Positions 54,507 through 62,925 of a stretch of DNA of 64,000 nucleotides are shown piece by piece (positions within the stretch are counted from its first letter, which is position 1; every line of letters starts with the position of its first letter). Below the pieces are notes generated by a model. That model worked only from the letters and a program-made list of their open reading frames with translations. It did no database searches and had not been told where the DNA came from. Source of the stretch: Granulosicoccus sp045110475 (lineage in GTDB: Bacteria; Pseudomonadota; Gammaproteobacteria; Granulosicoccales; Granulosicoccaceae); the NCBI GenBank assembly GCA_045110475.1, contig JBGCGC010000018.1, positions 1 through 64,000 on the forward strand, given 5' to 3'. The translations under genes and the position numbers were made by a program.

Positions 54507-56104
54507 TGAGGAGTGTAACGGAAGGCGCCCTCCGGCAGTGCTACTCCGGACGATCGCAGTTGCCCCGCTCGGGTAAGGCGCGCGGCTCCTTCCAGCAGAT
54601 TCCAGGCAATCTGCTTGACGTTGCGATTTTCAAGCGGCTCAAGACAGGTATCTTTTACCCAGTGATTAAACGCTCCCATAGCCGGACCACACCAGATCTG
54701 GTAGTCGGCTGCTCGTCCCGGTTCACCATCCCGAGCCCATTGCGATGCCATGAACAGATAGCGGCGGCAAAGCAAGGCAAACCGAATATTGCCGTCAGCC
54801 TGAGCACTGTGCAGAGTTTGCGGATTGTTTTGCGCCAGATACTCGCAAGTGTCAGCCCAGGCTGACTCAAGTGTCTGACCCAGGCGTTGTTCGAACCACT
54901 GTCGATCACCATCAATTAAATTTTCGGTGGTGGCGCCAGCACGATAGAGTCCATGTAGCCGTTTTGCATATAGACCAAACAAGGTACCGCGCTTGAGTAC
55001 CTGTACATCGACTCCCTGTTCAAACATATCAGCTGCGGGCGCCATCATCACGTCTGCCGCGCTCGCGTCGGATAGCATCTTTCTTGCCTGCTGGGAAAGC
55101 CCGGATTCCATAGCGGGTTGATTGATCGATCCACTCAAGACATAGGCCGCTCCCATCTGAAACGCACCGGCCACAGCCTGCGGCGTAGCGATACCACCGG
55201 CAAGACCAACGCGTAAACTGCGTTCATCAAATCCGTGTTGGCGAGCGATCCTGCCAGCAGTTTCCAGAAGAGAGCTTAACAGCACAGCTGCTGGCCGATT
55301 GTCAGTATGGCCTCCAGAATCGGACTCTGCAGTAATGTCCTCGGCGACGGGTACGATGGCAGCAAGCTCAGCCTGTTCTGCACTGATAGCACCGCTGGCA
55401 AGTAACTCGCGAAGTACTTCTACCGGCGCTGGCGACATGAATTTTTCGGCAACTTCAACGCGCGACACCTTGGCAAAGACGTGGGTATCTCTGACAACAA
55501 GATTACCTTCGCGACGCAAACCCAGTGCGCTATAACGCACCACTTCTGGTGATAGTTGCATGAATGCCGACGCGGATACGCGCTTGACGCCCGTTTGCAG
55601 AAAAACATCAACGACCGCTTTTTCCATACCCGGATTCTGCGGTGAGTGGATAAGGTTTGCGCCCCATGTTGCATCGGTTGCGACCAGCGCTGCCTTGATT
55701 TTTGCAATGCCCTCACTGACCTCTCGAAGAGGCAGTCCAGCGCTCCCATAAAAACCCAGAAGACCCGCCCGCGCTGCGGCAATCACCATCTCAGGAGTGG
55801 CTATGCCACGGGCCATTTCGCCAACGATGTAGGGAAAACGCGTGTTATGGGCGTAGGTAAAGCTACGATCTCCGAGCCATTCAGGGTACACAGGCGGAAG
55901 ACGAAAGCAGGTATCGCCAGAGGTATCGCCAGACAAGGCCACAGCGGCTTTTTCATCGATAACGGTGTAACCACTTTCACGGCTACAGTGCACAAACACA
56001 CCGTCGCGAGGCAATCTGAGCGCGCTTGCCAGCGGCGTATCAGCAACCGACGACGTTGCGGACATCCGTGAAAAATCAGGATTGGCAGTGTCTGTCAGAA
56101 GCAT
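54494..56104 (-). CDS. pfaD: PfaD-type FMN-dependent enoyl reductase
   Basis: 536 residues, normal PfaD length, on a nitronate-monooxygenase-like TIM barrel. Family text is very clear: VGEMARGIATPEMVIAAARAGLLGFYGSAGL, ANLIHSPQNPGMEKAVVDVFL, KVSRVEVAEKFMSPAP, AEDITAESDSGGHTDNRP, GGIATPQAVAGAFQMGAAYVLSGSINQ, MAPAADMFEQGVDVQVLKRGTLF and YQIWCGPAMGAFNHW. It reduces enoyl-ACP intermediates in trans. It is the first gene of the lipid operon; no clear Shine-Dalgarno was found, so the start could be slightly different. Confidence 0.93.
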   Translation of the reverse strand: MLLTDTANPDFSRMSATSSVADTPLASALRLPRDGVFVHCSRESGYTVIDEKAAVALSGDTSGDTCFRLPPVYPEWLGDRSFTYAHNTRFPYIVGEMARGIATPEMVIAAARAGLLGFYGSAGLPLREVSEGIAKIKAALVATDATWGANLIHSPQNPGMEKAVVDVFLQTGVKRVSASAFMQLSPEVVRYSALGLRREGNLVVRDTHVFAKVSRVEVAEKFMSPAPVEVLRELLASGAISAEQAELAAIVPVAEDITAESDSGGHTDNRPAAVLLSSLLETAGRIARQHGFDERSLRVGLAGGIATPQAVAGAFQMGAAYVLSGSINQPAMESGLSQQARKMLSDASAADVMMAPAADMFEQGVDVQVLKRGTLFGLYAKRLHGLYRAGATTENLIDGDRQWFEQRLGQTLESAWADTCEYLAQNNPQTLHSAQADGNIRFALLCRRYLFMASQWARDGEPGRAADYQIWCGPAMGAFNHWVKDTCLEPLENRNVKQIAWNLLEGAARLTRAGQLRSSGVALPEGAFRYTPQWFG

Positions 56105-56153
56105 ATCGGACGCGATGTTGAGCAGGTTTGGCCGGCCATTGTATCGCGAGTGA

Positions 56154-56190
56154 GGAGTCTGCGCCGCCTCCGGCCGCCCAGGCTCCTGGC
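56154..56190. repeat. Solo terminal fragment related to the palindromic repeat
   Basis: GGAGTCTGCGCCG followed by CCTCCGG and CCGCCCAGGCTCC folds as a hairpin. GCCGCCTCCGG-CGC-CAGGCTCCT matches the right end of copy A, including most of its extra 15 bp. It lies between pfaD and the VOC gene, 30-60 bp past the VOC gene's stop, where it might end that transcript. Confidence 0.5.
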
Positions 56191-56217
56191 GCGGGTGTAC
56201 ACCTTGATACGGGAAGT

Positions 56218-56883
56218 TCAGGAAAACCTTTGGTGATTTATAACCAGAGGCAGTTCCGGGGACAGATCTATCATCACATTGGCAGCGCCTTTGTTGAAAT
56301 TCAACGTCATTCTGGGTGCTTCTCCGTATACGATGTTTACCTTGTCCATGGCGGCGAACTGTTGCAGGACAACAGAGGGCGTCTCAATGGGCAAAGAAAT
56401 ATCCAGCCTATGTAGATTCCATGTCGGATTCTGATACTTTTCTGGAACCGGAGACCTTTGAGGCAAGCTCGGGGGCATACAAATGCAAAGTGGCTCCTCC
56501 AGACGATCCGAGTTATCTCCTACGTAAAAGCACATTTTCCCATCGAAATAGTCGGGTACATATTGCCACGCTGGAAAATCAGGGGCCGATTCGCCATCTG
56601 CAACGCGAACCACGACTCCAAAAGGGCAAGCTTTATCGTCTTGCGAACGGGCAAGCAAACGGAGGCCGTTGCCAGCACCTTGGGCCGCCTCATCGGCATC
56701 GCTTATGAACAGTAATTCAACTGTGAAATCAGGCAGGAAAAATCGCCTGTTCGATGTCCCTTGACCCGGATGCCTGTTGGCATTGCCTTCGACCCATCCA
56801 AGCTCCAGCAATCGATCGGCAGCAGGTGCGCCAGGCGTGGTGAGAATAAACACATGATCGAGTTGTAGTGCCATGCTCATCAT
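56218..56883 (-). CDS. VOC-superfamily (glyoxalase-like) protein
   Basis: About 221 residues; several closely spaced starts (GTG 56889, ATG 56883, 56880, 56874) cannot be separated. LDHVFILTTPGAPAADRLLELGWVEG and NRRFFLPDFTVELLFISDADEA are typical of the Glyoxalase_3-like group. The second half (LHRLDISLP, PRMTLNFNKGAANVMIDLSPELPLVI) completes the paired beta-alpha-beta folds. No reaction can be assigned. Same strand as, and upstream of, the lipid operon, with a 113-bp gap containing a hairpin. Confidence 0.75.
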   Translation of the reverse strand: MMSMALQLDHVFILTTPGAPAADRLLELGWVEGNANRHPGQGTSNRRFFLPDFTVELLFISDADEAAQGAGNGLRLLARSQDDKACPFGVVVRVADGESAPDFPAWQYVPDYFDGKMCFYVGDNSDRLEEPLCICMPPSLPQRSPVPEKYQNPTWNLHRLDISLPIETPSVVLQQFAAMDKVNIVYGEAPRMTLNFNKGAANVMIDLSPELPLVINHQRFS

Positions 56884-57122
56884 ACGCACTGATCTTATCG
56901 GTAGTTTTGCCAGTGAGTTCTACCGACTGTTTCGTATAAAGGACGATAGAAAAACTCAACCCTGCCCCTATGTAAACCCTGCTCTCGCGTTTGGTAGAAA
57001 GCTCCCGCTATGACGTGGGAATTAGAAAATCCCTTAATGTATTGCACAAACTACCTATGCAGCAGGTGTTGCGATTAGCCATGCCCAGATTGCTGGATCG
57101 CCAAAACATCCCTTGCCTTGAA
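56884..57122. other. Intergenic stretch before repeat copy C
   Basis: No supported gene. A 60-codon frame (56991-57173, plus) runs into the repeat and has no recognised motif. The segment holds the promoter side of the VOC gene. Confidence 0.35.
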
Positions 57123-57289
57123 CTAGGAGCCTGCGCGGTAGAAAGCGATCGAGCGAGAGTAGTCCAATTTTGAGTCAAATTTTGTGCTCATTTGAGGAGT
57201 TTAGCTGGCTAAGTGACGAAAATGAGCGCAAAATTTGGCCAAAAGTGGGCTGCTCGTAGCCGATTGATTTCTACCGCGCAGGCTCCTAG
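57123..57289. repeat. Palindromic repeat element, copy C (complete, 167 bp)
   Basis: Perfect 22-bp terminal inverted repeats: CTAGGAGCCTGCGCGGTAGA plus AA at 57123-57144, and its complement at 57268-57289. A second, internal hairpin has 18-bp arms (AAATTTTGTGCTCATTT and AAATGAGCGCAAAATTT). The orientation is inverted relative to copies A and B. The right end CTAG supplies the TAG stop codon of kpsC (57286-57288, minus strand), and the GCGTAGC flank resembles the flank of copy A. No ORF fits inside, so it would be a non-autonomous MITE- or REP-like sequence. Confidence 0.92.
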
Positions 57290-59382
57290 GCCGCGTAGCG
57301 CAGGGAGCTGACGATATTGTTAATTTTGTTCAACCAACGATAGCTGCCAAGCAAGCTTGCACTGCGTGTATCGTCTCGGGAAAGGTGTTCAACTTGTGCT
57401 TCAGCAGAAATGAATTCGCCAGATTCTACATGGAGATACCGTGGATACTGGATCAAGGTAAAATATACCAGCTCGTCAAGTGATCTTGAGCGTGTTCGTC
57501 GTTTGCACACCAATTGATCTTGTGTCAGTCCCCAGCCGGCATAGAACGGTAGGCCGTAGGTGACAACACGCTTTTCTCTTAAAAGAGCTTCAAAACCAGT
57601 TAATGAGGTCATTGTGTGACATTCATCGCACGCTGAAAGGGCCTGTGTGATCGAGAAACTACCTACTACCTCATCAACATATTCCTTGATAATTGCGTCA
57701 GGTACCACTCCTCTGCGATTACCACTTTCCACATCGGGATGTGGTTTGAAAATCAGATAATCATCGGGTCTGTTTTTCCGAACCGCTTGACAGAGTGCGC
57801 TATTGGTATTTACCTCAGCACACCCGCGGGCGATGGATTCGTCGTCTTCAACCTGACCAACAATCAGAACAAGCGCTTTGCCCGAGGCAGATTCGTAGCT
57901 GGATGTAAACTCTGATGACCTGTCTTGCACTACGTTGTATTTGCTAACACCCAAGGACACAATCAGTTGGCGTAAATTCCGCGCACGGTGACATTGCTCA
58001 GCAGTGCACGGTTCATGATTAAGCAGCTTTTCAAGCTCGCTGGGGGCATGTCGATCGAAATACATACCTTGCCGATCGATCACCAGAGATGATGGTGCTA
58101 CAAAATCTGAACCTAGCCCCCTGGATCGAAGAAATCCGTCTTCCACACGGGCGACATGTCCTGTTTCATGCGTCTTTAAATGCGTGAAACCCCACGTCAG
58201 AGGAACAACCCGTTGAGTCGATTCTGACAAAGTTGATAAAAACTCGACAGAACCATCCGGCGAACGAAGATACCGTCGGAGATAGCGTCTTTTCCAGGGA
58301 GTTATGCCAACACAGGCAAAGGCATGCGCATTTCGTGCAAACTGCCTTTTTTGTTCGACCACGTGCTCAAGACATTGTCGAAGTGTCCAGCGTTCGCCGT
58401 TTACCGGATTTCGGTATTGAGTGATCGCCATGTGAGCTGCAAAAAATAATTGATCAATGCTTCGTGTTCGAATACGCCGGGACACCGGACAACGGTCGTC
58501 TGTAAGTCCCCAACCCGCATAAAACGGTTGACCAAATGTGGTGACCTTACAGTTACACAACAACGCCTCATAGCCAAGCTGCGATGTTCCGACATACACA
58601 TGTGATGTCCGCTTCAACCAGGCAATCGGATTGTCTCCGTCTGCGCTAAGCTCCACTCCAAGCTTGCGTGCATGATCGAGAAGATAACCTTTGCGCAGGC
58701 CTGCAACCACGTCTGGGTGAGTTCGTACCACCAGCCGCTTACCCGGGTTCTCTACATGTGCTGTATCCAGCATGTGAATAAACCGCTCTTGTGTCATACC
58801 TCCAAATTTTACTGAGGCATCGTTTTGAGTCTGATCTACCACCAGCACGATATCCTGTGTACTAGAGCATTCAGATTCACTGTTGAACACCGACTTGCAA
58901 TAGTTATATTTAGTAATATTGTGCAACACCAGCATCTCTCTACAAAGCACCGACTCCCGAAGAGTTTGCTCATCGCACAATTCATCAAATTCATTGTCTG
59001 ACAAATTCAGAAGCGACTCAATATCGCTGGGACACGTGCCGTCATAGTAGACGCCGCTCTTGTCAACCATCACCGAGTAGGTCTTACGGGTATGCGGATC
59101 TTCCTCACAGTTACGCACAAACCCATCTTCAAGAAACCAGACAGGCAAGTCATTATTTTCGGCGTATTGCAACGCACGTACAGAATTCTGCTTTCTCCCC
59201 CAGACGACTACGGCTGCAACCTTGCCGTGCTTCAACTGCCCGGACTCGGGAGCACACACGTTGTTTACACCCAAGAAGGACGCTATGTGCTTGATCGCCC
59301 GAATGCCCGAAGAAAAACTAACCGCAGACAGCACCTCGTTACCGTTCGAAGACGCAGGTGCGGATGGGCTACGAGGTTTCAT
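57286..59382 (-). CDS. kpsC: KpsC-type dual beta-Kdo transferase
   Basis: 698 residues, matching the E. coli KpsC length of about 675. Two homologous halves are visible: half 1 with LEDGFVRN, GTSQLGYEALLCNCKVTTFGQPFYAGWGLT; half 2 with VEDGFLRSRGLG, SLTGFEALLREKRVVTYGLPFYAGWGLT. The SxxGFEALL..VxTYGxPFYAGWGLT signature marks capsule Kdo transferases that build the poly-Kdo linker on a phospholipid anchor. Its last codons and stop coincide with the terminus of repeat copy C. It is divergent from a glycosyltransferase operon; KpsS and export genes are not in the window. Confidence 0.9.
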   Translation of the reverse strand: MKPRSPSAPASSNGNEVLSAVSFSSGIRAIKHIASFLGVNNVCAPESGQLKHGKVAAVVVWGRKQNSVRALQYAENNDLPVWFLEDGFVRNCEEDPHTRKTYSVMVDKSGVYYDGTCPSDIESLLNLSDNEFDELCDEQTLRESVLCREMLVLHNITKYNYCKSVFNSESECSSTQDIVLVVDQTQNDASVKFGGMTQERFIHMLDTAHVENPGKRLVVRTHPDVVAGLRKGYLLDHARKLGVELSADGDNPIAWLKRTSHVYVGTSQLGYEALLCNCKVTTFGQPFYAGWGLTDDRCPVSRRIRTRSIDQLFFAAHMAITQYRNPVNGERWTLRQCLEHVVEQKRQFARNAHAFACVGITPWKRRYLRRYLRSPDGSVEFLSTLSESTQRVVPLTWGFTHLKTHETGHVARVEDGFLRSRGLGSDFVAPSSLVIDRQGMYFDRHAPSELEKLLNHEPCTAEQCHRARNLRQLIVSLGVSKYNVVQDRSSEFTSSYESASGKALVLIVGQVEDDESIARGCAEVNTNSALCQAVRKNRPDDYLIFKPHPDVESGNRRGVVPDAIIKEYVDEVVGSFSITQALSACDECHTMTSLTGFEALLREKRVVTYGLPFYAGWGLTQDQLVCKRRTRSRSLDELVYFTLIQYPRYLHVESGEFISAEAQVEHLSRDDTRSASLLGSYRWLNKINNIVSSLRYAA

Positions 59383-59485
59383 CCTCGCAAAACAGCATAA
59401 TCTGCGCCAATCGCAGCCAATACCGTGTGGTTCGCTACTTGCTACATTCTCCGTGAACTAAGCTGCACACTATGAAACCGTCACC

Positions 59486-60574
59486 TTGAACCTGCTGTTT
59501 CTCACTCATGCCAACCTGTCCGAGCGCGTTTACGGGGATGGTTCCACCCGATACCGGTGTTTTAACGTCGCGGAGGTGGCTCAGCGGCAAGGACATACTG
59601 CCGAGGTCATGGAACTTGACAAACTGCAGCTCGAACAACTTCCCGCATTTGACCTGATAAGCTGGCTCCGGCCCACAGCGGGAAAGAAGTCATTGGCGAC
59701 TCTTGAGCGAGCAGTGGCGCTGGGAATTCCGTGCATTGCGGACGTTGATGACCTTATATTTGATCCCGAACTGGCTTTTGAAGCACCCGCTGTAATCAAT
59801 GGGTTTGTGTCTATCGAAAAAATCAAAAAGCGCTTCCTCGACCATGCGAATCTGTTGAGAAAATTCAATGCAATAACGGTGTCAACTTCAAGTTTACTGG
59901 CGCACGTGCAACGAAGCTTCGCATCCATTCCATCAGCAGTTGTCCACAATGGCCTTTCAGACTATTGGCTTCAGCACACAGAAACACTCACCAGCAAAAA
60001 ACCTCGCAAGTTATCAGTCGCCTACCTTCCAGGTACGCGAAGCCACGACAAGGATTTTCAGAGCATTTGCAAGCCGCTGGCTCAATGGCTTTTTAAAAAG
60101 CCGGATTGTGCACTGGATATTGTCGGCAAACTGGAATACCCCAGACATCAGCTGCCAAAGGCCCAGGTCCGACACATTCCGTGGATGGATTACTACCGGC
60201 TACCCGCAGCCATTGCAAGTCAGAGGGCAACACTTGCACCACTGACCTCGTCAAGCTTCAATGACTCAAAGTCACATGTGAAGTTCATTGAATCCGCAGC
60301 ACTGGGTGTCCCGCTGATCGCCAGTAGCATCCCCGACCTGGAACAGCACCAATGCCCCGGACTTTTATTCGCTAATACAGAGACTCAATGGCTTGAAGCT
60401 CTTTTGAAAGTAAGCAATTCTGACTTTCACAACACGATTACCCATCAATTGTCACAATATGCTCGCAGAAACTGTCTTGCCAGCCACTATGCCGGTCCGC
60501 TGATTCAAGCGTGGGAAAGTGGCCAATTGTTGCCTGCAAATGCAACAGAAAGTGATTTCTCCAGAGCGGCTTGA
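59486..60574 (+). CDS. GT4-type glycosyltransferase
   Basis: About 362 residues from TTG 59486; an in-frame stop at 59459 leaves no upstream alternative, and the binding site is weak. Two Rossmann-like halves: NLLFLTHANLSERVYGDGSTRYRCFNVAE with IPCIADVDDLIFDPE, then LSVAYLPGTRSHDKDF, LDIVGK and KFIESAALGVPLIAS, the usual donor-binding region of GT-B enzymes. The IADVDDLIF signature is common in capsule and O-antigen transferases. It heads a three-gene run. Confidence 0.8.
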   Translation: MNLLFLTHANLSERVYGDGSTRYRCFNVAEVAQRQGHTAEVMELDKLQLEQLPAFDLISWLRPTAGKKSLATLERAVALGIPCIADVDDLIFDPELAFEAPAVINGFVSIEKIKKRFLDHANLLRKFNAITVSTSSLLAHVQRSFASIPSAVVHNGLSDYWLQHTETLTSKKPRKLSVAYLPGTRSHDKDFQSICKPLAQWLFKKPDCALDIVGKLEYPRHQLPKAQVRHIPWMDYYRLPAAIASQRATLAPLTSSSFNDSKSHVKFIESAALGVPLIASSIPDLEQHQCPGLLFANTETQWLEALLKVSNSDFHNTITHQLSQYARRNCLASHYAGPLIQAWESGQLLPANATESDFSRAA

Positions 60575-60598
60575 AGAGCAGAGCTCGCCAGGACAATA

Positions 60599-61753
60599 AT
60601 GCAATATCGTCACGCGTCACAGTGCCAGTTTCAGCTTGATTCAATATGCGCAGAGTTGCGAAACTTGCTGGAGCCAGAATCACTGCTCCGCACAGGGAAT
60701 ACCCCTGATGGCGCGATTACACTTGAAAAAACAAAAAACAGTGTGCGGGTCCATATCAGCCAATCAATGGCATCCTCTATTCTGGAATTTGCTCCGTTGT
60801 TTCCTGGTTCATTTACTCAGCCTGACGTGACTGTCAATCTCTTTGCCGAGGCTGAGAAGATTGTGCCATCAGAGATCACCTCCACGGGCCATGCGCGATT
60901 TGGTGGAAATTCTAACGGCAAGATGCCCGGACCAGGCTTGCTGGAGCCGATATTGCATTTCGCAAAATTCAATGCTTTACCGGAGAAATTGGCAACATCG
61001 CTTCAAAAAGGTCACAGACCGATTTCTATCATCGTTGATGAAGCGGGTATTGAGGGAATGAACACCCAGGAGAGACTGCACAAGGAATTACAGCATGTTC
61101 TTGCTGATCGTCACGGATACCACGATATTGTCGTGGTGCAACTGAATATCAACGCACAATTGCGCAGAGGCCGATGGCTAAAACGCACAACGGTAACGGA
61201 CTTGCAATTGCCAGAAAGAACCAGCGTCATCCCCGTTGTCATATCGAGACCTGAAATGATGATGACACTGCTGGCGAAGTCTGAGATAGCGCTGGTACCG
61301 TCAATCTCACTCGCTATGGATGCTGCGAATGCCGGCTGTCGTTTTACTGTTTACGGGCACGAAATGATACCGGAGACACGGAGGCATACCGGCAAATCAG
61401 ATGTTGATGATGGGACAAACTTTAATCCCGACGATCAGAGAATCCTATTGACACATTCTCGCTGTAACGCCGTTGGTGCCCAAAGGCTTGTAAGCAATAA
61501 AAATCAATTGTGGTTAACACTGAGCCAATGGATAGGAGCACATCAAGGCGTTCCGAATCCCGGCCTTGATATATCGAAGCAACAGCGTTCAACCGATGCC
61601 ATCATTCCTGTTAACGGTCTATCAGACAGCATTGCAAAGAAGCAGTTGACACGGGCACAATCCAAATTTCGCAAGCTTCTGCACTCACCCAGACAATTCT
61701 TGCAAGACAGCAGCAGCGTCAGTCTGCAGCGACTCAGCACCTGGGGACGGTGA
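60599..61753 (+). CDS. Capsule-locus protein of unknown family
   Basis: 384 residues with AGGA just before the ATG, 24 bp after the glycosyltransferase gene and overlapping the next gene by GTGA. No firm family was recognised. The stretch EIALVPSISLAMDAANAGCRFTVYG loosely recalls the donor-side motif of KpsC/KpsS GT-B enzymes, and the basic tail RAQSKFRKLLHSPRQFLQDS resembles tails of several capsule transferases. A glycosyltransferase or accessory role is plausible only by context. Confidence 0.5.
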   Translation: MQYRHASQCQFQLDSICAELRNLLEPESLLRTGNTPDGAITLEKTKNSVRVHISQSMASSILEFAPLFPGSFTQPDVTVNLFAEAEKIVPSEITSTGHARFGGNSNGKMPGPGLLEPILHFAKFNALPEKLATSLQKGHRPISIIVDEAGIEGMNTQERLHKELQHVLADRHGYHDIVVVQLNINAQLRRGRWLKRTTVTDLQLPERTSVIPVVISRPEMMMTLLAKSEIALVPSISLAMDAANAGCRFTVYGHEMIPETRRHTGKSDVDDGTNFNPDDQRILLTHSRCNAVGAQRLVSNKNQLWLTLSQWIGAHQGVPNPGLDISKQQRSTDAIIPVNGLSDSIAKKQLTRAQSKFRKLLHSPRQFLQDSSSVSLQRLSTWGR

Positions 61754-62874
61754 TCTTGTTAGCCGCGCGATCATCTGTGACAGATGATGATGACGTTTTT
61801 ACGAGGTGGAAACGTGGTGACTGGCAGGCTTGTCTGCCACATGCTGCTCTGCATCAGGCACAGACAAAAGCGACTCTGGAAAACATCCATCTGGCGTTAC
61901 AGATCAAACATGCCATTGACGGTTTTTCGGTCAATGATCTTGTAACGTTCCACGACATGCTAAACCCTTTATCCGAGCATGTCAGGTGGTCCAGAGCTGT
62001 CCTGCGTCTACTTTGCGCTCACTTGCAGTTGGAAAATCCGGACTCAGCTCATGACATTGTTTTGCGGTTTCTGACCGGAAGATGTCCGCTTGTGAGGACA
62101 AGAACATTACAACGATTCCCTCTGGCTCTTCAGTTTCTGATTGAGCATTATCCGGAAAAACTCAGCCTTCTGCATTGGAGAAAAGCGGAGCAGGCTGTGC
62201 AGTTAGCTGATCAGATTGACCGCTTCGACAGCCAGTTGATCAAGGGTTTATGTAACGACAACACGCAAAATGAACGGAAGCAGACTGTCGCTATCGTGGG
62301 AAATGGCCCATCGTTACTGAACAAGACAAATGGTCAATTTATTGACTGTCATGACGTCGTTATACGTTTCAACAACCCTGTAATCACTGAAAACTATCAG
62401 CGCTACACCGGGCAGAGAACAGACCTGCTCATCATCTCACCTGATCAGGTAAAAAAATCTGGTCGCAGGTGTATCAAGGCGCTGGCAATTTCAGGAATCA
62501 ATATCCTGCAAGGTGAATCAGGCTACTGGACACGGCTTGTCGGACTGCATTCCTACCTGAAACTTGCGGTGTTTGATCAGGCTAATTGGTACTCACTCGT
62601 CAAGGAACTGAAAGCACCTCCATCAGCAGGCTTACTGGCAATTTCCAGTCTCGCCGGTCAGAAGAATCTCGAGATATCGGTGTTCGGTTTTACCAAAGAT
62701 GACGGTGGTGCATCAGACCTTGGCAACACACCGGGTAGTGAATCGGGCAGTACTGACGGTGCGCACTATGGCGATACACAAGTCGCCTCTACCAGACACA
62801 ACTGGCCTGCAGAGGCGGCCATGGTGAGGCAACTCGTAGACAATGCCCTATCCCTATCACGCAGTACAGACTAA
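61750..62874 (+). CDS. GT29-like (sialyltransferase-type) protein
   Basis: 374 residues from GTG 61750 in a GTGA overlap. The C-terminal half carries sialylmotif-like segments: VAIVGNGPSLLNKTNGQFID then HDVVIRFNNP (about 180-210, motif L), APPSAGLLAISSLAG (about 289-303, motif S) and HNWPAEA (350-356, motif VS), with AHYG at 338-341. Such bacterial GT29-like proteins may transfer sialic acid or the related sugar Kdo. The N-terminal 170 residues are unrecognised. The placement beside kpsC supports capsule synthesis. Confidence 0.7.
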   Translation: MILLAARSSVTDDDDVFTRWKRGDWQACLPHAALHQAQTKATLENIHLALQIKHAIDGFSVNDLVTFHDMLNPLSEHVRWSRAVLRLLCAHLQLENPDSAHDIVLRFLTGRCPLVRTRTLQRFPLALQFLIEHYPEKLSLLHWRKAEQAVQLADQIDRFDSQLIKGLCNDNTQNERKQTVAIVGNGPSLLNKTNGQFIDCHDVVIRFNNPVITENYQRYTGQRTDLLIISPDQVKKSGRRCIKALAISGINILQGESGYWTRLVGLHSYLKLAVFDQANWYSLVKELKAPPSAGLLAISSLAGQKNLEISVFGFTKDDGGASDLGNTPGSESGSTDGAHYGDTQVASTRHNWPAEAAMVRQLVDNALSLSRSTD

Positions 62875-62891
62875 GTCTCAACGGGAAATTG

Positions 62892-62918
62892 CACAGATCC
62901 CTCCAAAGGGACTCTGTG
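62892..62918. terminator. Hairpin between convergent genes
   Basis: CACAGATCCCT (62892-62902) and AGGGACTCTGTG (62907-62918) pair with one bulged base around a CCAA loop. It lies between the stops of the GT29-like gene and the UDP-xylose synthase gene. No marked T-run follows on either strand, so it is a possible bidirectional terminator. Confidence 0.5.
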
Positions 62919-62925
62919 AGAAAGG

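Noticed and set aside
56991..57173. 60-codon plus-strand ORF near repeat copy C
   Set aside because: It runs into the repeat and shows no domain; considered as a transposase remnant but nothing supports that.
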